Part shown: positions 7,340 to 13,953 of the stretch, in pieces
Layout of the letters: each line of letters starts with the position of its first letter
Numbering within the stretch: position 1 is the first letter of the stretch
Notes under the pieces: model-generated
Database searches by the model: none
What the model saw: only the letters and a program-made list of their open reading frames with translations
What the model was told of the DNA's origin: nothing
NCBI GenBank assembly: GCA_964356335.1
Contig: CAYHHI010000012.1
Coordinates: 1 to 64,000, forward strand
Source of the DNA: CAYHHI01 sp964356335
GTDB lineage: Bacteria; Arandabacterota; Arandabacteria; Arandabacterales; Arandabacteraceae
Length of the DNA stretch: 64,000 bases
Reading direction: 5' to 3'
Program-made: the position numbers and the translations under genes

Positions 7340-9193
7340 ATGTTTAGATGGACGCTCGCTACCGTGTCGATTCTCATCCTGGGTTTGCTGGCTCTCAATC
7401 ATGCGGCTGCAGATGTCATGTTCGTCTCTGGAGATGTCTCTGGAACATGGTCGGCTGACACCGTAATGGTAACCGACGAGGTGCGAGTGCCGCCTGGTGA
7501 CACTCTTATCATTGAGCCTGGTGTCAAGGTTCTCTTCTGGGCATACTGCAAACTCATCGTGGATGAGGCGGCAGTTTTACATGCTGTAGGAACTCAAAGC
7601 GACTCCATCCTGTTTGATGAATACTGGGCGGGAAACCGTTGGCGTGGCATACGCTTCCTTGGCACCTCTGATGCATGCAGCCTGGCCTATTGCCATCTGA
7701 AACATGGGTGGGCTGCCGGAAGCGCCCAGGACGCCCATGGCGGTGGAGTCTACATTTCAAGGTGCAATCCTACCGTTACACACTGTCTGATTGACAGTTG
7801 CTCTGCTTCCCTCGCGGGTGCGGTTTACTGCGATTACTCCGATGCCAAGATCACTGCCAACGTGATCACTAAGAACTCCGCCGGCTACGGCGGCGGCATC
7901 TGCTGCTACTCCTCAAACCCTGACATAACCAGCAATACCATCTCTTCAAACTCCGCCAGCAACTACGGCGGCGGCATCTACTGCTCCTACTACTCAAACC
8001 CTAACATAACCGGCAATACCATCGCTTCAAACACCACCATCTACGGCGGCGGCATCGCCTGCTGGGACTACTCAAACCCTAACATAACCAGCAATACCAT
8101 CTCTTCAAACTCCGCCCTCCACGGCGGCGGCATCTCCTGCTACTACTCAAACCCTGACATAACCAGCAATACCATCGCTTCAAACTCCCCCGCCACCGAC
8201 GGCGGCGGCATCTACTGCTACTACTCAAACCCTAACATAACCAGCAATACCATCTCTTCAAACTCCGCCAGCTACGGCGGCGGCATCTACTGCTCCTACT
8301 CAAATCCTAGCATAACCAGCAATACCATCTCTTCAAACTCCGCCAGCAACGGCTATGGCGGCGGCATCCACTGCTACTCCTCAAATCCTAGCATAACCAG
8401 CAATACCATCTCTTCGAACTCCGCCACCTACGGCGGCGGTATCTACTTTGGAGCGTCTCCTAGCGTCCAGTCAGAGCACAATGAGATCAGTTGTAACTTC
8501 GCGGGGGAGAGTGGCGGCGGCATTTATTTGAGCTCATCCAGTGCGTCTCTTACCAACGAGACTATAGCTTACAACCGTGCCGGCCTTGGAGGCGGCATAT
8601 ATTGCACGGGCTCAAGCCCTGTCGTAAAGAATGCAATCCTCTGGGGCAACGCCGGTCTTCAGATCTACCAGACTTCAGGAAGCAACACACAAGCAACGTA
8701 TTCAGACATAGCGCAGTTATGGCCCGGTGGGGGCAATATTAACCAGGACCCGATGTTCGTAAGCCCAGACTGCGCAGGAGATTACCATTTGCAGCCTTCC
8801 TCTCCGTGCATTGATGCTGGTGACCCGAATCCAGTTTACAACGATCCTGACGGTACGCGTGCGGACATGGGTTGCTATTACTTTGATCAACTCGCATCCA
8901 TCCCTCAACGGCCTGAAGTCCCAACTACTATTACGGCCGTGCTTCATAATGCCCAGCCGAACCCATTCAGTTCGTCAACTGTTGTAAAGTTCTCTCTTCC
9001 TGAACCTGGGGATGTTGAGATTGAGATCATAGATGTCTCGGGTAGCATTGTCGCCACTCTTGTTGATGGTTGGAGAAATGCCGGCTTCCAGGAGGCGGTC
9101 TTCGCCTGCCCAGACTTGGCCCCCGGCGTATACTTCTGCCATCTCAAGGCTGGTGACCAGGTGGCTGTTAGTAAGATTGTAAAAGTGAGATGA
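7340..9193 (+). CDS. Secreted right-handed beta-helix protein with near-identical internal repeats
   Basis: 617 residues. The start is at MFRWTLATVSILILGLLALN, preceded by AGAGGAGGG; an upstream ATG at 7292 lacks an RBS. After the signal peptide, a beta-helix (pectate-lyase-like/polymorphic outer-membrane repeat type) begins around residue 30. Seven rungs of 25-28 residues (coding 7911-8450) share SNPxITSNTISSNSAS.YGGG, ending GGGIYC.YY. Asn ladders and GGG turns fit parallel beta-helix packing. A FlgD-fold sorting domain starting AQPNPF occupies the last 80 residues. It is probably a surface protein; carbohydrate binding or cleavage is possible but no catalytic residues are evident. Confidence 0.85.
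   Translation: MFRWTLATVSILILGLLALNHAAADVMFVSGDVSGTWSADTVMVTDEVRVPPGDTLIIEPGVKVLFWAYCKLIVDEAAVLHAVGTQSDSILFDEYWAGNRWRGIRFLGTSDACSLAYCHLKHGWAAGSAQDAHGGGVYISRCNPTVTHCLIDSCSASLAGAVYCDYSDAKITANVITKNSAGYGGGICCYSSNPDITSNTISSNSASNYGGGIYCSYYSNPNITGNTIASNTTIYGGGIACWDYSNPNITSNTISSNSALHGGGISCYYSNPDITSNTIASNSPATDGGGIYCYYSNPNITSNTISSNSASYGGGIYCSYSNPSITSNTISSNSASNGYGGGIHCYSSNPSITSNTISSNSATYGGGIYFGASPSVQSEHNEISCNFAGESGGGIYLSSSSASLTNETIAYNRAGLGGGIYCTGSSPVVKNAILWGNAGLQIYQTSGSNTQATYSDIAQLWPGGGNINQDPMFVSPDCAGDYHLQPSSPCIDAGDPNPVYNDPDGTRADMGCYYFDQLASIPQRPEVPTTITAVLHNAQPNPFSSSTVVKFSLPEPGDVEIEIIDVSGSIVATLVDGWRNAGFQEAVFACPDLAPGVYFCHLKAGDQVAVSKIVKVR
7911..8450 (+). repeat. Seven in-frame tandem repeats of 75-84 bp
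   Basis: Each unit begins CTCAAAYCCT.RCATAACC, then GCAATACCATC.CTTC, and ends near GGCGGCGGCATC. Units start at about 7911, 7995, 8072, 8147, 8225, 8300 and 8381. All units keep the reading frame and differ mainly in the six codons before the GGCGGC block. DNA-level identity is much higher than protein function alone requires, which suggests recent amplification. Confidence 0.85.
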
Positions 9194-9246
9194 AAACTCG
9201 CGGTAGTTAAGATTTGATCTGACAAGTGTACTGCCAGAGGCTTCAG

Positions 9247-9263
9247 ACTATGGTACCCATAGT
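9247..9263 (+). terminator. Hairpin after the beta-helix gene
   Basis: ACTATGG (9247-9253), loop TAC, CCATAGT (9257-9263), then GTTT. It is a perfect 7-bp stem 54 bp downstream of the stop. The T-run is short, so termination is only possible. Confidence 0.35.
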
Positions 9264-9286
9264 GTTTCAGTCGTAGAGTATTGTGT

Positions 9287-9319
9287 GGCAGAGCAGTAAC
9301 CTAAAGGCTGTTATCTGGA
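9287..9319. repeat. 33-bp dispersed repeat, copy 2
   Basis: Thirty of 33 positions are identical to 3458-3490. It ends GTTATCTGGA, whose GTTATCTG (9310-9317) is the exact complement of CAGATAAC at 9995-10002 inside the 3' end of the following gene. The following start codon lies 8 bp beyond the GTTATCTG, a layout typical of integron cassettes. Confidence 0.6.
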
Positions 9320-9324
9320 GCTCA

Positions 9325-10038
9325 ATGGCGTCAGTAGAAACACATCCGTTGACCCACCTTCCTCGGGCTCTCACCCGTGCCTCTCTCAGCCAAGGTGCCT
9401 GGGCGCTGGGGGCCCAGGACCCCGATCTCGCCCGTATCCTCGATCAGTTAGGCGAACCTCCCCTCTGGGGACGCCGCCCCGGCTTCCCTGCCCTTGTCCG
9501 GATCATCCTTGAGCAGCAGGTGTCGCTGGCCGCCGCGCGCACGATGTATCGCCGGCTCTACTGCCATCTCGGAGGTATGACTGTTGAGGGCATCTACGCG
9601 CTGAAGGTGGCTGGGTTGCGGGATCTTGGCCTGACCAGACAGAAGGCCGACTACTGTCATGGGCTTGCCGCGCGAGTCCTCAATGGAAGCCTCGATCTCG
9701 CTGCGACGGCTCGTCTCCCTGATGATGTCGGCCGTCTGACCCTCTTGGCCGTTCCGGGACTCGGGCCTTGGAGCGTTGACATCTACTACCTCATGGCCCT
9801 ACGGCGTCCCGACGTGTGGCCCCAGGGCGACTTGGCTCTGGCCGCTGCACTCTGCGAAGTCAAGCGCATGGATGCTCTTCCAACGAAAGAAGACCAGCAG
9901 GGCTTGACGAGCGGGTGGGCCCCTTGGCGCTCCGTCGCAGCACGGATGTTGTGGGCGCACTACTTGGCAGCTCGTGGGCAATACTCGCCTCAACCAGATA
10001 ACAAGCGCGTCCAGCAGACTCGCTCCGCTCGCAGCTGA
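9325..10038 (+). CDS. AlkA-type DNA-3-methyladenine glycosylase (HhH-GPD)
   Basis: 237 residues. It removes alkylated bases from DNA, the first step of base excision repair. ILEQQVSLAAARTMYRRL starts the HhH-GPD fold; LLAVPGLGPWSVDIYYLMAL is the helix-hairpin-helix; DVWPQGDLAL carries the catalytic aspartate (GDLAL, the usual position). The start was chosen for its RBS (TGGAG, 5 nt). The last 18 residues (YSPQPDNKRVQQTRSARS) are not part of the fold and are encoded by CAGATAACAAGCGCG-type sequence resembling a cassette end. The next gene is a second alkyl-DNA glycosylase. Confidence 0.85.
   Translation: MASVETHPLTHLPRALTRASLSQGAWALGAQDPDLARILDQLGEPPLWGRRPGFPALVRIILEQQVSLAAARTMYRRLYCHLGGMTVEGIYALKVAGLRDLGLTRQKADYCHGLAARVLNGSLDLAATARLPDDVGRLTLLAVPGLGPWSVDIYYLMALRRPDVWPQGDLALAAALCEVKRMDALPTKEDQQGLTSGWAPWRSVAARMLWAHYLAARGQYSPQPDNKRVQQTRSARS
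9995..10002 (+). repeat. CAGATAAC core, inverted partner of GTTATCTG at 9310
   Basis: Exact inverted match to the 8 bp that precede the AlkA gene. AAGCGCGTCCAGC and a CGCTC-rich stretch follow, resembling the left half of environmental attC sites. No right core (GTTRRRY) was found before the next gene at 10076, so a site here would be incomplete. Confidence 0.35.
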
Positions 10039-10075
10039 TGAGCACCACTTCGGCCAATTGCAGCGCGAATCTACA

Positions 10076-11125
10076 ATGAAGAGAACCGGCATCCATCTTC
10101 TGCGCGCCCACGCGATCGCTCAGACGTTGTTTCCGCCAACCACGCTGAAGGCCGCGATCAAGCGGCTCGGATTCGTTCAGGCCGATCCGATCCGATCGCC
10201 TGCAAGGGCTCACGATTTGATCCTGCGTCACAGAGTGAAAGCCTACAAGGCCGGCGACCTGGAGCGACAGTATGCCTCACTGGATATCGAGGAAGATGTG
10301 TTGTATGCCTACGGCTTTCTTCCTCGAACAATCTGGCGCCTGTTGCATCCCCGGAACATGACAGGCTTATCGAAGATGGAGGAGAAGGTCTACGAAACCG
10401 TTTGCAGACTCGGTGTGATTCACCCCAGAGAGCTGGAAACCCACTTTGGGAGGAAACGCGTGATCAACGCCTGGGGCGGCTACTCCAAGGCGACAACTCG
10501 TGCTTTGGAGGCGCTGCACTACCGCGGCCTTCTGCGCGTCGCCCGCCGCGAACAAGGAATCCGGGTCTACGAAGTTGCGTCGTCTTTCGTTGAATCGGTA
10601 CCGCCACTTGAGCGTCTGCGAAGACTCATCATGGTGATTGCAGACATTCTCGCCCCTGTGCCTCAAAAGACCCTTCAGGCTAACATTGCGCGCTATCGCC
10701 GGCTGGGTAATCCGCGGGCGGTGGTGGCAGGCTTGATCCGCGAAGGAAGACTCCAGCAGCAAACGATTGAAGGGATGATGTACGTCTGGCCTCCGCGCTC
10801 GATGCCTTTGCGAGATGATCCACCTCGCGTGCGATTCCTTGCTCCTTTCGATCCAGTAGTCTGGGATCGACGCCGGTTCGAGCACCTGTGGGGATGGCCT
10901 TACCGCTTCGAGGCCTACATGCCTCCTTCGAAACGCATCCGCGGATACTACGCCATGCCTCTGCTTTGGGGTGACAAGGTTATCGGCTGGGCAAACGCAC
11001 AGGTATCCGGTGGACAGTTGAACGTCGAGGTCGGATTTGTTGGAAAGCGTCCGAGGGAGAAGAGTTTTCGTTCTGAGCTGGAACTCGAGATTGGGCGCCT
11101 GGATACCTTGAAAACACATTGGTGA
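10076..11125 (+). CDS. YcaQ/AlkX-type winged-helix DNA glycosylase
   Basis: 349 residues. The family (formerly DUF1006, HTH_42) consists of tandem winged helices and includes bacterial AlkX/YcaQ and Streptomyces AlkZ, which unhook interstrand crosslinks and remove bulky or cationic N7-alkylpurines. The N-terminal motif LGFVQADPIRSPARAHDLIL contains Q-A-D, the QxD catalytic signature of the YcaQ-like branch rather than the QxQ of AlkZ. Later blocks (DPVVWDRRRFEHLWGWPYRFEAY, GRLDTLKTHW-type end) match the family's conserved C-terminal half. Start at MKRTGIHLLRAHAIAQ. It is 37 bp after the AlkA-type gene, probably co-transcribed. Confidence 0.88.
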   Translation: MKRTGIHLLRAHAIAQTLFPPTTLKAAIKRLGFVQADPIRSPARAHDLILRHRVKAYKAGDLERQYASLDIEEDVLYAYGFLPRTIWRLLHPRNMTGLSKMEEKVYETVCRLGVIHPRELETHFGRKRVINAWGGYSKATTRALEALHYRGLLRVARREQGIRVYEVASSFVESVPPLERLRRLIMVIADILAPVPQKTLQANIARYRRLGNPRAVVAGLIREGRLQQQTIEGMMYVWPPRSMPLRDDPPRVRFLAPFDPVVWDRRRFEHLWGWPYRFEAYMPPSKRIRGYYAMPLLWGDKVIGWANAQVSGGQLNVEVGFVGKRPREKSFRSELELEIGRLDTLKTHW

Positions 11126-11261
11126 ATGAGAAACTCCCCGGACACTCCATGCCGCCACCATTGCATGTGATTGGCGGAGAATGGCAACCAGTGAGGAAAT
11201 TCGCCCATCGTAAGAAACTCGGTACGGACCTCTCCCCTATCGTACTCCGGGAGAAGATGTG

Positions 11262-11933
11262 TCATCTGCGTCCAGGCATAAAGAATAACCCAATGACGAT
11301 TGCAAGCTCATTGGCATCCCTATCACCGCCTTCTGCGGCAATTCCTAGAATGTTCCGGATCGTATGATACTCGATCGCAATTTCAAGGCCTGCTCTCTCC
11401 TTACTTGATCCCTCCTTGGCGCCACTCTCCACGTGAACAGGTCCACCCTTTATGGGGAAAAGTATCCCCCCACCTATGCCCCAACCCCACTTGGTAGCGT
11501 GAAATCTGGTCTGGCCCTCCTCACTGCCTTCCAAGTTCTCGGTAGTCCAATAGTGATACACACCGCCCATTGGCGCCACGTATATCAGTATCTGCCCAAG
11601 CGGCGCCGAAAAATGCGGCCCCATAGTCAGTCGAAAACTGCGCCGTGTGGACTCGATCTTTCCTTGCTGAGTATCTCTGGTGTCCCATCCGTACCATGTC
11701 CATCCCAGATCAAGCCGCAGCCCCTGAAGATGTCTATCGCTGGGAAAATAGACTACCCCTACACCCGCTCCAACACCAAGATTGTTGACATTAGCAAACT
11801 CCTGCTGAGGTTTTGACAACCATCCTCTAAGGCTTCCGCCAAATCCCTCATCCTTGAACAGATTAGCCGAGGCATTCGAATACAGCGCACAGACGAGGAT
11901 GACGGACACAAGGCAAATCCTTCGGCATACCAC
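11262..11933 (-). CDS. Exported beta-barrel-like protein, unknown
   Basis: 223 residues, with GTG start and RBS AGGAGG 4 nt upstream. The signal peptide is about 1-23 (ending SNASA). The mature part alternates hydrophobic and polar residues in short strands rich in Gly, Tyr and Trp (LGVGAGVGVVYFP, LRLDLGWTWYGWD, LIYVAPMGGVYHYW, WGWGIGGGILFP), as in small outer-membrane barrels. It ends LAIVIGLFFMPGRR rather than in aromatic Phe. It is convergent with the YcaQ gene. No specific family recognised. Confidence 0.6.
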   Translation of the reverse strand: MVCRRICLVSVILVCALYSNASANLFKDEGFGGSLRGWLSKPQQEFANVNNLGVGAGVGVVYFPSDRHLQGLRLDLGWTWYGWDTRDTQQGKIESTRRSFRLTMGPHFSAPLGQILIYVAPMGGVYHYWTTENLEGSEEGQTRFHATKWGWGIGGGILFPIKGGPVHVESGAKEGSSKERAGLEIAIEYHTIRNILGIAAEGGDRDANELAIVIGLFFMPGRR

Positions 11934-11983
11934 TCTTCCTCCTTGGCTTCAGGGCAACCCTACCTATCCCTTCTGATCATGAA

Positions 11984-12013
11984 GACATAGCAGAGGATAG
12001 GGTAACCTGTCAA
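11984..12013 (-). promoter_or_regulatory. Candidate promoter for the exported barrel-like protein
   Basis: On the minus strand: perfect TTGACA (12013-12008), 18-bp spacer, TATGTC (11989-11984). The -10 matches only three consensus bases. Spacing to the GTG start is about 45 nt. Confidence 0.35.
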
Positions 12014-12061
12014 TCTGTGATGCTATGCCGCCGACTTATCCAAATAATCACCGGCCTCCTT

Positions 12062-12091
12062 ATAAGAACTGGCCCAATAAGAACTGGCCCA
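12062..12091. repeat. Perfect 15-bp tandem duplication
   Basis: ATAAGAACTGGCCCA occurs twice in direct succession (12062-12076 and 12077-12091). It is non-coding and lies between divergent promoters; replication slippage or an operator are both possible. Confidence 0.7.
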
Positions 12092-12186
12092 GGCAAGCCT
12101 CGCGTATAGCAGTACATGCCACACAATATCCGCGATTCAAAGCCCAATCGGCACATCATGCGAAACGCCGGGTGGATGTAAAACCG

Positions 12187-12215
12187 TTGACAATCGATTC
12201 GAGCCGGGGTAGATG
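12187..12215 (+). promoter_or_regulatory. Candidate promoter for the multi-pass membrane protein
   Basis: Perfect TTGACA at 12187-12192, 17-bp spacer, TAGATG at 12210-12215. The start codon is about 55 bp downstream of the predicted +1. Confidence 0.4.
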
Positions 12216-12272
12216 TAGAGAGCATAGGCAATCTCCGGAAACCTTATAAGCCTTAATGGGCGAGGCAGCTTG

Positions 12273-13823
12273 ATGGGCAACTTGCAGCCGCTTGGTACAC
12301 GCAGAGATGTGTTGGTGGCCCTCGCAATAGTTCTCGCTTTAGCGTGTACCACCCTGTCCTGCCTTCTCACACTTAGGGTGTATCCGTTTACCGATCTTCC
12401 CTGTCACCTTGCGGAGGCCACGATACACAAGTATGCCCGGGATCCGGCTTCGCTACTCTCTCACTACTTTAGGGACGATATCACGCTACTCAAGCCTACC
12501 GTTGCTCATGCGGTGATCTTATCTCTCTTTCCGTCAGTGGAGTCGGGGGCCCGAGTGCTATACGGCGCATATGTGATAGCGGTACCGACGCTGATCCTGC
12601 TGCTCCTTGTTCTTTGCCGCGGGGACCCGTGGCTTGCCATTTTGTCAATCACCCTCCTCTACAACTACAATGTAACGTGGGGATTCACAGGCTTCACCCT
12701 CGCAATACCCGTATTCTTACTGTTCTTAGCAATCAACATCCGTCTGCTTGATCGGCCGACCTTCTTAAGTGGCCTGAGTGCGGCTGTCGTACTTGTATTA
12801 CTCTACTGGACGCACCTGCTGCTTTTCCTCTTCGCGCTTCTCTGCTATATGGTCTCAGAGATAGTGCAACACAAGTACAGGTCCAGGCCGAAGAGGGCCG
12901 TTACATTGCTTCCTACTATACCTGGTCTTGTACTGTTAGTTACCTGGGTACTTAGCAGTGAAGGAGTACGTGGCAGGTCGATCGTTTGGGATCTCAAGAA
13001 ATATTACTTACACGAATACCTGGGGACTCTAGCTTATCGGGCCCAACATCTCTTCAATAATCACTACCAGCTAGCGCCGGGGCTACGGGGCCAGATCCTG
13101 GCGGCCTTTTTCACACTGGGGCTGTTCGCGCCATTACTGCTAGCCGTTCGGCCGCGAATCTCCTCCGCAATGATGGCCTCCGCCGCACGGCGAATGGTAG
13201 TGATTTCCACGGGCTGCGCCCTATTCTGCTTCCTTGTACTTCCCTCAGGCCTACCTGGGCAGGGGATTCTCTTCCAGCGGTACACCGTGATTCTTGGACT
13301 GGGCGTTGTGGTCGTTCTGGGTTGTCTTGTACAGACGAGATACAGGTGGGTTGTACGCGCGTGGGCACTCCTTCTTGCAACGGTCTACTGCGGACTTTGG
13401 TGTCAATATTTCGCCGACTTTGGTGCTTTCGTCAGACCCTTCGACAAGTCCTTCCTGTATGATGAGGGAATCGCTAGCAAGACCATGGGCGCGATCATCG
13501 ATGACGCTTGCTTTCGCGGCCGCCGCGTCCTGCCGCACCTCGACAACTATCACATTGTGTGGAATCGGGGAATAGCTCCGACTAAGATCGTGAATTATCG
13601 CTTTGGCCTGGTCAGGATGAGAGACGGTATGGAACTCCCGTACTATCAGGCCTGGATCGGGGAGGACACAGATATCCAGAAGCTAATTGAGGAATATGCT
13701 ACATGCGATTACTTGCTGGTTCATGGCTCCCGGCCGTACAAGGCCGTCGTGACAACGGGTGGCCGGGTGCTGATACGCCAGGGAAATGGCTGGGCGCTTT
13801 TTCGGTCGTGGGGGACAAAGTAA
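12273..13823 (+). CDS. Multi-pass integral membrane protein, possibly GT-C-like
   Basis: 516 residues. About ten hydrophobic helices run from residue 15 to about 370, and a soluble C-terminal part of about 140 residues follows. An early loop YPFTDLPCHLAEATIHKY has acidic and His residues soon after the first helix, as in GT-C glycosyltransferases (which use an acidic residue in the first extracytoplasmic loop). Overall similarity to a known family is not evident. The start is ATG at 12273; a TTG codon directly precedes it. Both RBS options are weak. Glycosyl transfer from lipid-linked donors is inference only. Confidence 0.6.
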   Translation: MGNLQPLGTRRDVLVALAIVLALACTTLSCLLTLRVYPFTDLPCHLAEATIHKYARDPASLLSHYFRDDITLLKPTVAHAVILSLFPSVESGARVLYGAYVIAVPTLILLLLVLCRGDPWLAILSITLLYNYNVTWGFTGFTLAIPVFLLFLAINIRLLDRPTFLSGLSAAVVLVLLYWTHLLLFLFALLCYMVSEIVQHKYRSRPKRAVTLLPTIPGLVLLVTWVLSSEGVRGRSIVWDLKKYYLHEYLGTLAYRAQHLFNNHYQLAPGLRGQILAAFFTLGLFAPLLLAVRPRISSAMMASAARRMVVISTGCALFCFLVLPSGLPGQGILFQRYTVILGLGVVVVLGCLVQTRYRWVVRAWALLLATVYCGLWCQYFADFGAFVRPFDKSFLYDEGIASKTMGAIIDDACFRGRRVLPHLDNYHIVWNRGIAPTKIVNYRFGLVRMRDGMELPYYQAWIGEDTDIQKLIEEYATCDYLLVHGSRPYKAVVTTGGRVLIRQGNGWALFRSWGTK

Positions 13824-13953
13824 CAAGGCAATATGGCCAGGATGATGTATCCTGACAGCAATTGGGTGAGCACGAGATAGAATGATGCTAGGCTGGCCTG
13901 AGCTTGAACCCTAATTCAAACACCACCTAAGGCGAGAAAGCCCAGCCTCCCTC

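Larger units (their letters stand above)
11934..12272. other. Divergent intergenic region with two candidate promoters
   Basis: 339 bp between divergent genes. It contains a minus promoter (11984-12013), a 15-bp tandem duplication (12062-12091) and a plus promoter (12187-12215). No ORF or RNA gene is supported. Confidence 0.5.

Noticed and set aside
7911..8450. Regularly spaced repeats resembling a CRISPR array
   Set aside because: Units are multiples of three, in frame inside a secreted beta-helix protein, the variable part is short, and no cas genes are present.
3847..10038. A functional integron
   Set aside because: No integrase gene, no attI, only one near-complete attC-like site; kept only as a relict hypothesis.
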